Source: Azolla caroliniana
Lineage: Eukaryota > Polypodiophyta
DNA length: 64,000 nucleotides
Reading direction: 5' to 3'
Assembly: GCA_043228905.1 (NCBI GenBank)
Contig: JBHGNT010000012.1
Location: 10,478,001-10,542,000 of the forward strand
Below the pieces are notes generated by a model. The model saw nothing but the letters and a program-made list of their open reading frames with translations, was not told the DNA's origin and searched no databases. A program made the position numbers and the translations under genes. Below, in pieces: positions 43,007-54,001 of the stretch. Within the stretch, counting starts at the first letter, position 1, and every line of letters starts with the position of its first letter.

Positions 43007-43997
43007 TTTGGTGGGGGTGGATGTCGTGAAGATTTTCGGCAATAGTGTGAAAATCCCATAAAACGTACGAAATCGAGTATGAATCACATAACACAATAAT
43101 TGTGAAGATAACATTTTAAATAAATTTAATATCTAAGTACAAAATGATGGAGGTTTCGAATGCACTTTATTACACGAGAAACGGACAACTAAATGTCAAG
43201 ATATGAGGGTATAAAGTTTGTGAAAGGAAAAGAGAAAACTGTGAGATATCCCACATAGGCACGACAAATACGACTCTCATAATATATAAGGTAGAGCAAA
43301 AGATATTATCTTTGTGTCTATGTGTGGAGCATAGAGAGTTCAAGGTAACTTGAACTAAGAGTGGAGGTGGGCTAGCTACTCGTAAAGGGTTTTGGCCAAC
43401 CAAAACCAACCAAAACAGTATCCGGCGGCAACCGGCGACGACACTGGTATCCAGCGGCAGCACCGGTATATATATTTACAAGGAGGGCAACTAAGGATTC
43501 GAAACTTGCACTTCCGAGTTAGGAGTCAATTGGCTTACCATTAAGCCATGACATTTAGTTAAATTTATATTTTTATCATTGTACTTTTACATGTAAATTC
43601 TCATACATGAGAGCTAAAATGAGTGACATGGTTATCATGCACCACATGTAATACATAAGCGCCAAATGGCAAACATGTATTTTATGCATGTCTTGTACCC
43701 TCACATGCATCATATGCATGAGAGCATCTATAAAAGAAGGAAGGGGGAGGAGAAAAAACACGTTTTTTGGGGGTTATGAAATTAAGAAGAAGAAATTCGT
43801 TATCAAATTGATCTAAAGGTAAAAGTTCAATCAATCTCTCTCAATCGTGTAATCTCAACTTCTCTCTTTCCTTATCTATCTTAAGTACTTTCTCGCTAAA
43901 GCTTGCGCCAAAGCTTGTACCGACTTTGAATCCTTCCAGTCCAGAACCCCGGCGGTTCCGCCTCACGATCCGCGCGTAGTGATGGATCTTCACGACA
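43007..43997 (+). repeat. Polypurine tract and 3' LTR of element D
   Basis: TTTGGTGGGGGTGGA (43007-43021) precedes the 976-bp LTR (43022-43997). Compared with the 5' LTR it lacks blocks near the CCGGCGACGGCACC repeats and near TCGTATAACTTGTTAC, with few other differences. Confidence 0.85.
43482..43552 (-). other. tRNA-like segment in the 3' LTR of element D
   Basis: Same segment as in the 5' LTR with a few substitutions, two of which (GGATTCGAAACTT on the plus strand and CACTTCCGAG) weaken the B-box and loop match. Confidence 0.45.
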
Positions 43998-44343
43998 ACA
44001 GTTACAAATACACCCCAATTTGTCACGAACGTTGACTTCTCCTGATCGTCGAGGTGCATATGGAACTGATTGTAGCTGCTCAAGCTGTCTAAAACATTGC
44101 ACATCTCGTGTCCATCTACAATTTGGAGTACGTCATCCGTGAATGGTAAGAGAAATGCGTCTTTTATCGTCACCACGTTCAATTTTGTATAGTCAACGCA
44201 AACTCGGCTCGACGACAATCAGACTCAACCAAGTTGCCTGCTTGACTGGTCAGATGATCCCTACTTTTAAAAATTTGTCTATTTCTTCTTTGACACGAGC
44301 CGCGTAGTTCAGGTTCATGCTGACAGGAACTACACGCTTTCGA
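43998..44343 (-). pseudogene. Gypsy-C piece 2: reverse transcriptase, proximal part
   Basis: Encodes, after a frame break, a region like VKEEIDKFLKVG and PVKQATWLS, then VCVDYTKLNVVTIKD, HEMCNVLDSLSSYNQFHMHL and TFVTNWGVFVTVV. It stops at the element D insertion and continues in piece 3 at 37661. Confidence 0.85.
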
Positions 44344-44601
44344 TGAACAACGCTCGGCCACAACCGAGCTTAGAATTTTAAAAAAAAGAAACACAGAAAA
44401 ACGGGGAATGAATGCACGACACAATGGAGAGAAGAGTACATAGGATGTTTACGTGGAAAACCCAAACATGGGAAAAACCATGACAATCCACTGACTGCTA
44501 ACTATCACTAAGAATGATTACAACAGTGAGCTCACGGAGGCAACGACCTCGTGCTCACGATCTTCGCCACAAGCGGCGGTTACAACAGAGGCAACGACCT
44601 C

Positions 44602-44649
<48 letters not shown>

Positions 44650-45023
44650 CACTGTTACGCGCTCTCTGATCTTGCGCCAACAAGAATGACAACAACTCTA
44701 TAAAAGAGTTTTCCCTAAGTCATATTTATACTAATATGACTTTTTGGCTATTTACAAATATAGCCCCGACGGACTCTCAGGAAACATATTTATGAATATG
44801 TCCCTTCATCCGGTGAGCACTTCTCACCGGGCCTTCACCATCCGGCTCTTGCCGGGTACTCCTCATCTGGTTCTCACTGGGTCTTCCGTAGCCGGGTACT
44901 CTTCATCTGGTTCTCACCGGGTCTTCCGTAGCCGGGTACTCTTCATCCGGTTTCGGCCTCGGTTGAGTTTCTCATCAGCACTGTTCTTCTCACTTCCCAT
45001 CCGGAGGGACCTGTTTCCTAACA
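44344..45023 (-). repeat. Lone Copia LTR inside Gypsy-C
   Basis: 680 bp bounded by TGAAC and CTAACA on the plus strand. On the minus strand it starts TGTTAGGAAACAGG and contains the ACGTGGAAAACCC block shared with the LTR of Copia-F and the fragment at 60360. A long CT run (44601-44646) and repeated CCGGGTACTCTTCATC-like units (44860-44950) are inside. No internal Copia sequence is attached and flanks TTCGA and TAATG do not match. Confidence 0.75.
44601..44646. repeat. (CT)n microsatellite
   Basis: An almost pure run of about 22 CT dinucleotides inside the lone Copia LTR. Confidence 0.95.
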
Positions 45024-47022
45024 TAATGGTCGGACGGACCTAGTCTCCGCCATCCGTAGCCAGAATGGGCATGCTTCCCAATCTGTGAGGCCCAATCGAT
45101 TGGAAGTGGCTTTGCTTATGAAGTTAACTTTAGAGCCACCATCGATGATGCACCCATACATCTCCTCCTCTTGTAGCATAACATTAATAGCCGAGTTATG
45201 GTGGTTGACCACTGTCGGCCCTGTTGTTGATTCGGCAAAATTTGCGGAAATGGTTACCTAGCCCGGCTTTCGCATTCGTGCTTCCATTGTTTGCCAAAAT
45301 CTGGGGACTAAGTTTAACAACTTATTCATCATCATTGTGATCTGGCAATCAACGAGGGCTTGTCATATCGGGTCATTGATGTCATAGCTTCCTCCATTCA
45401 TGACAATGATGCTTCGGTTGTTCTATCGTGCCACATTCATTCGACGTTTGCGTCATTGGCTTTTGAGACCCATGCTTTCACAACTTTGCAAATGTCTTCT
45501 TGGACCTCCCACTCGGAGGGCTTTGTTTGGTTGCGGGTGGTCACTTTTTGGCCCTCCACGGTCATCGTATTGACCATCGGTCCCTTCCCCTTGTCACGTC
45601 GCAGGCACTGATTTGCATAATGACCAAGTTGCTGGCAGATAAAACATTGCACACTAGATTCACCTCTTTCTCCTATTGGTGGAGCCACTGGCTTCGGCTA
45701 TGCCTAAGGCTCATCGCGAGGTCATGCTTGGTATTGATAGTGCCACGTGTTATGGTGTTTCCTGCGATAATCGTGTTGGTTGTTATTTGGTAGTCGGCAT
45801 CGGTCCTCCGAATTGTTGTCACGTGGTTGTTGGTTGCAAGGCTACCGATCGGTGTCGTACGCCCGCCTCTATTATTCGTGGGGTGTCGATTCTCATAGAG
45901 TTGCTCATTTTGATTATTGTACTAGTTATTTCAACCATAGTCCTCTTCGTCTCTATTGCCATCGTCCCAATTGTGATCGTCTTCCCTGCGAATACGGTAA
46001 TTGTGACGATTGCGCTTCGTGTTCCAATAACACTTGTCCTAGACAAATTGCTCATTCGTCTGTCGACCGTTGCGTTGTGGTTCCATTCTCCGAACTAGTG
46101 TCGTGGGTTGATTCAAAAGATTGTACTCGGATTGGTCGACCGTGCGTGCCCTGGAGTGGCTAATAGGGTAGTGTATGCATATATTGCAGTCGACCGCCGA
46201 GTGTTTCGGGTTCTGAATTTCCTACCGGAATCGATACTCGTCATCCCATATTAACGCTTGTCATAAGGATGTCATGGACATGCCTTGTTCTGTATCCTCT
46301 ATCTCCAATCGAAGAAGCCAGTTGATGACCGTGTCCGCCGTTTGGCCCGTGAAATTGAGCATGCCCAACGTTATTCTCATGGGTGTGTGCAAGGTGGTGA
46401 GAAAAATATCCTTAGCCTCGTCCTCAGAGTGTGGCCGTGTGAGTCAGCGATGGACTCCTGATTAAATTGCCGAATGGAATAGAACTGACCAATGATCTTG
46501 CGTTGTAGAACACTTCGGTGGAAAAGCCGAAGGAACGTCGTGCGAAGCTAGTCAAAAGTTGTGAAGGTGGTCAGGTCGAGCTGCAAGTGCCACCACGTTA
46601 CTCGTCGGTCTAGAGTAAGCCCAAACTCCGCGATCTTGGACGCATTGGCCTGGGCTTCCGCTAGCCACTGCGGACGTGGTTCGTGTTCCATACGTTGACA
46701 AAAGACCTCGCGTGGGCCTCGACATCGAGTTCACCATTGTAACATGGGTAGGCGAATGCCATGGTGTCACACATATAGCGTCTGACGTTGTTGTGGGTGG
46801 GCTCTGTCGGAGGAGGTGTGAGGTTGTTCTCACAAGTGCTCCCATTGGTGCTCTCAATGACCGGGTGTAGTGGGGAGAGGAACTCCTGACCAGTCGTCGG
46901 GATTCTACCCGAGTTGGAGGTTTACCTCGTCGTTCTATCTCTTTGTTGCCTCTACGGCTAGACGACGTCCATTCCCCGATGTTCTTCAATGCTTGTTAAA
47001 AATCTACCAGGCGTGCCAAAAG
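45024..47022 (-). pseudogene. Gypsy-C piece 1: gag, zinc knuckle, protease
   Basis: From high to low: gag in broken frames (for example NVWNTNHVRSG and LINWLLRLEIED-like blocks between about 46740 and 46270), a CCHC knuckle VQCFICQQLGHYANQC (about 45640) and protease CIIDGGSKVNFIS (about 45150). Compared with Gypsy-B, roughly 700 bp between protease and reverse transcriptase are missing where the lone Copia LTR sits. Confidence 0.75.
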
Positions 47023-47505
47023 TGTTACCGGTTTAGGGTAACACGGTGCCGAATCCTCGGCCCTTTGGGGATTGGCTCAAGGGTATTGTGGTTAGGGAAG
47101 GAGTGCCCAAGTGTATACAAGAATCGTAATAGCTATGTTGATCGTGGAGACTGTGGAGATTACACAGAGGGCTACAACCGACCACGAATGTACATAACAC
47201 ACAGAGTACGATGACTCAAGACAAATACTCTCAAGAAAGAATAGAGACACAGAAATAAGGCAAAACTGATATATATTTCAAAGTTCTTCATACAGTATTA
47301 CGATTAAGTTTTTACAAGTTTTCCATGCCCTTTATACAGGGTTATGGGCGGTTACACTTTGCGCGTGACTTTGCACGTGAACCGTTATCCCTCATGAATG
47401 CTTTAGCTATTATGCCTTCTTTACTACGGTTTGGTCCTACCCGTCTTCTTCGCTCGCCGTAACCATTCCTTTGTCTTTTTCCCCATTTTTTCCTTTCCCA
47501 CTTGG
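47023..47505 (-). repeat. Probable 5' LTR of Gypsy-C
   Basis: Starts TGTTACCGG on the plus strand, next to GTGCCAAAA (minus strand TTTTGGCAC, in the same place as in Gypsy-B). It has LTR-like A-rich and TTTATACAGGG signals. The right end, near 47505, is set only by the start of Copia integrase sequence. Confidence 0.45.
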
Positions 47506-47845
47506 TCGTCTGAGGCGGGCAACACACGTCAACTTCCCAAAGTTTCAGGAGGTGCAGGTGAAACGGGTGGTGTTCAGCTTGCCAAAACTCAACGGCCATA
47601 AAGGCCAAATATGTGAAGCTTGTCAATTAGGGAAACAACACCGGCTTCCATTCCCCAATGAGCGAAATCGAGCCGAAATAAGCTCGATTTAATCCATTCG
47701 GATATATGGGGACCGACACAGAAAGTGACCATCGGTTGGAGCTATTATTTTGTAACCTTCATCGATGGCTACACTCGGAATACCTAGGCGTGCTTGGTTG
47801 AGAAGAAAAGAGAAGTCTTCTCTTTCTTCCTAAAGAACACTGAGA
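47506..47845 (+). pseudogene. Copia integrase fragment
   Basis: Encodes FQEVQVKRVVFSLPKLNGHK, ICEACQLGKQHRLPFPNE and, after breaks, a GDRHRK and FIDGYTRN-like reading. It matches the GAG-pre-integrase and integrase start of Copia-A/B/E but has no other part of an element around it. Confidence 0.8.
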
Positions 47846-49500
47846 TATTTGATATAGGTAATATGACGCAATCTGAAAACACCACGTAAAAAGAGGACTA
47901 AAAATAGGTTGATTCACAAGAAGGGCATGCGCATACGTAAAGGACATTTAAAAGTGCTCCATAAATATATTGATTTTTAACATGTTGAAAATTTGTGACG
48001 TGTCTAAAAAAACCTAAATAATTCGCAAGACAAACTTACAAAATAGTATACAAAATGACTAACACCTAAATCTATAATAGTTGGCATTTGACAGTTTAAC
48101 CTCGAATACAATATTTATTGTTTATGAGTGAAAATTGTCACTTTCCAAGTCTATTCCATCATTTTCAGACCCATCGGATGAACTTGTAGCAAACCTCTAG
48201 CTTAGATTACAAGAGAAGAAAACTCAAGATTGTAAAAAGAATAGCTAAAAAAAAATACAAAAATTACTTCTCTGGCTCTTTTACATATTTAAGGTTTTCC
48301 CCTTCCACATTGGGGCAACCATCAAGCCGAAAGATGTAGAGCTAGGCTATTGAGTTCTCCTTCTCTTGGTCTGACAATTGTTGCTTAATGTTGTTGTCAA
48401 TGTCTTCATGAGTATATCACAAGTACATAATAACATTCTTGAATAGAAGAAGTGATAGTGGGTGGAGGTATTGGCATAAAATGACACTTTCTAAAGGCTA
48501 CTTAAAGTCAAACCTTATAGATTAGAATACATCATAAAAAAGCTTTATTTGCATAAAAAAAGTAGCAAGGCTTCACATTGCATACATCACATGTTGTTGA
48601 CCTCCCCCAAATGGAGCTCGACATGGTCTTGATATGGCACTTGATGTGGGAGGTGGTGGTATTGATCAAAGGTCATTTCATTACAACTGTTTGGGAGCCC
48701 TACCCCATGACTTATGACCCTCCACCATCCAAAGATATGTGGAGGGTTCATGTGTATGAGAAGAGATAACACATTGAAAATATGATTAGATTATAACACA
48801 TATATTCATAGTTTATTTATCTTGTGAATAATAAAACCCAAGTGTGATAAAAATGTCATCGAAACTATGCGTTGACATTAGTTTTTGGTGACATATTTCG
48901 CGTGGATATTACATACAAAAGCACACTTCCTAGCTTGAGCGATCATGATATTACCAATAGGAAACCCTAAGGAATAGACAACCACAAAGAGAAATAAAGT
49001 TATGTACACCTACAAACAAATATGCCACATCCCAATTTCACATCCAATCTAGCTACTGAAGAAGCAATGAGATGCATTTATAAACAGCCATGAGGTTGTG
49101 ATAGGCTATTTTACAACATGGCACAACTACAAACACAAGGGGTTGCACGACAAGGTAATATAATCCGATATTTTGTTCTTTAAACTTTGGGTGAGACAGG
49201 GAACACAAATAACCTAGGAAAAGCTGCATCGCGGGCTGATACGAGAGAATGTGGTCGGACACAGATACTGATATCCATCCATACATGTAAAACAAGGCAC
49301 ATATGTATAACAGAAACGTGTGCATTGATAATACATAGGTGGAAGCCGGATCGGAGGCACACACTCCACGGCACATGCGAGTAGTAGCGGTAGGCACCCT
49401 AAGGTGAGAAACCTCGATAATTATCATCATCATTTAAATGAAGAGTAGAACACTCGTGTTCTCCTCCTTAAAAAAAAAAAAACATTCCCTCCTTTAATAC
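47846..49500. other. Intergenic sequence upstream of the dehydrogenase gene
   Basis: AT-rich sequence without a coding frame I can support. Short open frames at 48578-48772 overlap on both strands and have no recognisable motif. Confidence 0.5.
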
Positions 49501-49863
49501 ATATCATCATCGAGAAGGAAAGAGGGACACGTGGGAACATTTGCTCCCATTCTTTTCTTTGGAGTCAAGAGTTGTGCCCATGCAACCATCCCACGTCAAA
49601 ATTCATACTCTCTCTCTATGTCTCTCTCTCTCTCTCTATGTCTCTCTGTGTCCATGTGTTATCCATTAAATATACACACATTTAATTCGTTCTGCGCCTC
49701 TTATCATAGAATTATTTCCTTCTTCTCCTTTGATCTTCCTCTTACTATCCTCCTAATTTTCTCTCTTCCATCTTCAATCAATCCTTTGTTTTTGTTTTCT
49801 TTTTAACTGGTGTTCTTTTGACAGAGAGAGAGAGAGAGAGAGAGGGAGGAAGTGAGTAATAAT
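49501..49863 (+). promoter_or_regulatory. Probable promoter and 5' UTR of the dehydrogenase gene
   Basis: Upstream of the start codon there is a CT-rich tract with CTCTCTCTATGTCT repeats (49608-49655), an AAATATACAC stretch near 49667 that may serve as a TATA element, and a (GA)n run (49823-49848) just before ATG. CT/GA tracts are common in plant 5' UTRs. Confidence 0.4.
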
Positions 49864-52268
49864 ATGGAGGTGTTTCAGAGTATGCTGGATCTGCTCGTCC
49901 CACCTGTTGCTTTCTGCTTCCTTGTGTTCTGCCTGCCCACCATTTACTTCTTCCGGATTGCCAAGCGCTTCCTTGCATTCTTCTTGAAAGAGAATGTGAG
50001 AGGAAAAGTGGTCCTCATCACAGGTGCTTCCTCCGGCATCGGCGAGGTAATAATGCCGTTCATATCTATTATGGCTTTCGCCCCCCGAATTTTGTTTGGT
50101 TCCTCCCATAATATCTTTGTTATCTATCTATTATGATAATTGCTTTTTTAGCGATTGAGTTTTTGGATATATTAATTGTATTTCTAGTATTTAGAATCTA
50201 TGATCATTGTTTTCTGTGGGGGTTCCTTCTTGCATGAAATACACACATGGACTAAAATCTGTAGCAGATAGTAAGTATGTGGACTAATATCCGTTTGGTT
50301 CGATTTTGTGGACTATGTTAGCTTGTAGTTTGTTGGTGATTAATGAATTAAGATATATTTGGAGGCAACAATCCGTACTGGATAATTTGTAAGTAATCAT
50401 AATTTGTCAGTAGTCATGTCTAGTGTTTAATTTTTTTCTCTTGTTAGTGTATGGATATACGACCATGCAAGAAATGGTAATATATTCGAGTTGCCTCCCA
50501 TAATTATGTCGGATCTAAATCTTTTGTCTCTAGCATATCGTGTGAAAAACAAACCCTAATATCATGCTGAGAAATGTTAATATATTATATTCGAGCTATG
50601 ATTCTCCCATAATCATGTCATAACTAAAAATTTTGTCTCTAGCATATTGTGTCGAAAACCCTAATATGTTGCTTATGTATATTTTGTATGTTAATATATA
50701 ATATAACGCCTGTCCTTCCATCTTGCCTTTTTCACATTCTTGTCTTGATAATGAGTTGTTTTGTGTTGTGCTGTTAAAATGATAAAACACAAACAGCAAG
50801 TAGCTTATCAGTATGCACGCCGTGGTGCAATCCTAGTCCTTGTGGCTCGTAGAGAAGAGAAATTGAAGGCAGTCGCCGAGCGAGCTCGGAAACTAGGAGC
50901 TAAACACACTCATTACTTCATGGGAGATGTCGCAAAGGAAGCCGATTGCAAGCGTTTCATCGATGAAACAATCCATAGATATGGGCGTTGTAAGCACACA
51001 ACAACGTTCTCATAGCAATTAAGTTAATCTAATCTTATTGTATTATTACCTCTTCTTTTGTTAAATCTCTTCTTCTTTTGTTCATTTCCTCCTAGTGGAT
51101 CATCTGGTAAATAATGCTGGAATATCTCATAGCTTTCTCTTCGAAGAAGCGGTTGACATATCTTCTTCATGTAGTCCAATCATGGTAAGAAAAAGAAACT
51201 CTTGGTGAATTGATGAATGTCAAATCTTTATAGTAGCTGGGCACGCGGGGTACATATTTTTGAAATGATAGAATATAGGTGGAAATCTCTAGAATATTGG
51301 GCTTTTAAGGCGAATCATTTCATAGATGTTACTATTATGTGACAATCGTTTTGATGTTATGATTATATAAATTTTCTCTATATCAAATAAGAGAATTGAT
51401 AGAAGAATGTGGTATAAATGATGAAATTTACAATCTTTACTTTTGTCCTTGGTAGGACATCACATTTTGGGGGAACATCTACACAACATTTTATGCCTTA
51501 CCTCACCTCAGGCGTTCGAGAGGGAAGATAATTGCAAATTCGTCTGTCGTGGCATGGCTACCGGTTCCAAGAATGAGCATATATAACGTAAGTAGTAAGG
51601 ATCAAATTGTATGATGGTTTTTCTTATCTTTTCTTATTTTCTCTATGGGTTTGGATCTTACATAAATAAATGGAATGTGAAGGCGGCAGAGGCAGGGATA
51701 TTCAATTTCTATGAGACATTGAGAGTCGAGGTTGGGCCGGCTGTGGGTATCACAATTGTCACTCCGGGATACATTGAGAGCGAGATGACAAAGGGGAAGT
51801 TCATGACCCGGGAAGGGAGGCTCGTAGTTGATGATGAGCTTCGCGATGTAAGTAGCAAAATTTGAAGAAAGGAACTAAATTTTCTTGTTTAATTGGAATT
51901 TGTGATCTTTACGTAGTATAAATCATCATAATCTTTTTTGTTTGGATTATGCATGGACTTTTCTAAGTGATCAATGTTACTCGTTTTAGATCCAAGTTGG
52001 TCCTTGGCCTGTTGAGTATGCAGAGAATTGTGCCAAGGCCATCGTGAATGGTGCAGTGAAAGGGATGAGGTATGTCCAAGTCCCAAGTTGGTACAACACC
52101 TTCTTCGTGTATAGATTGTTTGCACCGGAGATCCTCGATTGGTTTTACCGATTGCTATATATTCAAAAGTCTCCCCAAGGGAAGCCTTACACAAAGACAA
52201 TCTTGGATGTAACTGGCGCCAAGTCCATTCTTTACCCCCCCTCCATTCAAGGCGTGAAACCGCAATAG
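49864..52268 (+). CDS. HSD1: Steroleosin-type 11-beta-hydroxysteroid dehydrogenase-like protein
   Basis: A short-chain dehydrogenase of the plant steroleosin/HSD group, which sits on oil bodies through a hydrophobic N-terminus and acts on sterols. Exons: 49864-50046, 50797-50989, 51096-51184, 51456-51587, 51683-51847, 51990-52268; all GT-AG, 346 residues, close to the usual ~350. Residues 10-40 form the anchor with a proline-knob-like VPP and LPT. Rossmann motif TGASSGIGE is at about 53-61, an NADP-type VARREEK follows, then NNAG, SS and WLPVPRMSIYN. The expected YxxxK reads YNAAE: the catalytic Lys is Glu (GAG at the start of exon 5, one base from AAG). TPGYIESEMTKGKF is typical. The frame is otherwise intact. 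The exact paralogue is an inference. Confidence 0.9.
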
Positions 52269-52338
52269 ATAGAAGGAAGGTAAAAAGAGTACATAAAAGA
52301 GTTACTAGGACCAACCAACAAAGAAATTTAAAAGTTAA

Positions 52339-52344
52339 ATAAAA
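52339..52344 (+). promoter_or_regulatory. Candidate polyadenylation signal of the dehydrogenase gene
   Basis: AATAAA about 70 bp after the stop codon. Further AATAAA motifs occur in the repeat downstream. Confidence 0.4.
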
Positions 52345-52479
52345 AGTAGAGTTACTAGAACCAACAAAAGTTGAACTTTGTGTTTACATTCTTATGGCAT
52401 ATATATATATATATATATATGGTTCTTGAGTAGGAAGACTTATAATATTTCTTGAACATTACTTCGTAACGAAGAATGG

Positions 52480-53030
52480 TTATCAAATGTTGTAAATTTT
52501 GCTCACATGAGCATACGAAGAATGGTTATCGCATGTTGTAAATTTTGCTCACATGAGCATATGTTTGTTTTATATGCTACTGTGTAAATAAAAAAGTTTT
52601 AATTTTAGTATGACAATGCAAATTTGTGTGTAGCTTCTCGTTGCCTTACTTGGTTTATTATTGAAACCATCTAGAGTGTAAAATTTGCTCACATGACCAT
52701 ATAAATGTTTTATATGCTAGTGTGTAAATAAAGAAGTTTCATCAATGTATGATAATGCAAATTTGCGTGCCGAAGCTTCTCGTTGTTTTACTTGGTTTAT
52801 TAATGCAACCATCTCGTGTAAGCTTTGCTCACATAAGCATATGTTTGTTTTGTATGCTATTGTGTAAATGAACAAGTTTCAATCTTTGTATGATAATGCA
52901 AATTTGCGTGTCGAAATTTCTAACCTTGGTTTATTATTACATGAGCATATGTTTGTTCTACAATCTTCGTATGATAATGCAAATTTGTGTGTCAATCTCG
53001 TTGCCTTTCGTGGTTTATTGTAGGAATCGT
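52480..53030. repeat. 140-bp tandem repeat downstream of the dehydrogenase gene
   Basis: Three and a half to four diverged units at a 140-bp period (GCTCACATGAGCATATG at about 52547, 52687 and 52827, shortened at 52940). Each contains TGTGTAAATAAA, TATGATAATGCAAATTTG and CTCGTTGCCTTACTTGG-like parts. A partial 47-bp duplication (CATACGAAGAATGGTTATC) precedes it. The first unit starts only about 200 bp after the stop codon. Confidence 0.85.
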
Positions 53031-54001
53031 CTCTAGACAATATTGACAAGTTGTATTGTATGGTTACAAGCTCAAAGCTCCCATGTTCTCTACATCAAAC
53101 ATACCATAAACGATGGTGCTCTTTGCGTTTTCTCTTCTTAATGTGGACAAAAATGTTTTTTAAGTAGGGGATGGTGCTATACTTGAGCAAACGTTCTCTC
53201 GTTGTAAATATGTACCTGGAATGTTTGTATAATTTTGTGTGATTCATACAACCCATCACATTAATGGCAGCGATGGGATGGGATAGTATATTTGTATGGA
53301 TAGGAGGAGGTGATTATAGTTTCAATGAGTTTCTTCATGTAACTACACACTATTGGATATTTGCTCATTCCAGTTTATTTTCCATGGAGATTTACCTTAC
53401 AATAGACATTGAGAGAAACATGAGAGTGAGACACAAACAACATCTGATAAATGGGTGTCCAAACATTACTTTAGGGTAATAAAAGCAATAATTATAGCTA
53501 CCAGCTAAAAGAGAAGTTGAATTTCCCTGTGCATTTGGTTTCCTTAATACAGTTAAGCAAATGATCTGAATTATGAGAAGACACACGGCTCTAGAGAGAG
53601 AGAGAGATGGAACCCTTATGTGCAGCAAACACAGACCCTGGTGGTGTGCATTTTGCTTGCACCTAGAGCAAGTTGCCCTTCATGCTGTCTCTAGTTTAGC
53701 GTTTCATCTGATGTTCTCAGATCCAGTTTTATATATCAATTTTGTTTTGGTCTACACAGTATTTTGTTTGATTCTTGCTTTTGTATGTATTTTCCTGGAA
53801 CACAATCATGGGTAATCTGATAAATTCAGAAGAATTCAAGTGTCCAAAATTAAGAAGTTAGTTAACTGATGTAAAGCCATCATTAATTAAGAGGAGCTAA
53901 TTCTCATTCAACAATTGTAAGGTTAAGGCTTCATTCACGTTATAAATCCTTTTGATGCTAACCACATGATATAATTTGCTCAACTGTTATATATATGGTT
54001 A
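53031..54001. other. Intergenic sequence
   Basis: AT-rich; no gene, LTR or transposon protein recognised. A short (GA)n run lies near 53593. Confidence 0.5.

Larger units (their letters stand above)
37662..43997 (+). mobile_element. Element D: Ty3/Gypsy-type LTR retrotransposon with internal pol deletion
   Basis: Complete structure: 5' LTR 37662-38707, gag-protease frame, RT fused to distal integrase, polypurine tract, 3' LTR 43022-43997. LTR ends are exact inverted repeats (TGTCGTGAAG and CTTCACGACA). It splits the reverse transcriptase of Gypsy-C. The flanks TATGG and ACAGT do not match, so no target duplication is visible. Its proteins differ clearly from Gypsy-B, C and G. Confidence 0.9.

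Noticed and set aside
37662-43997. Horizontal transfer of element D from a fungus
   Set aside because: The protein motifs look unusual, but sequence reading alone cannot separate transfer from an old plant lineage; a phylogeny is needed.
45676-46163. Hydrophobic plus-strand frames resembling a membrane protein
   Set aside because: Antisense to the zinc-knuckle and gag region of Gypsy-C, which explains the sequence fully.
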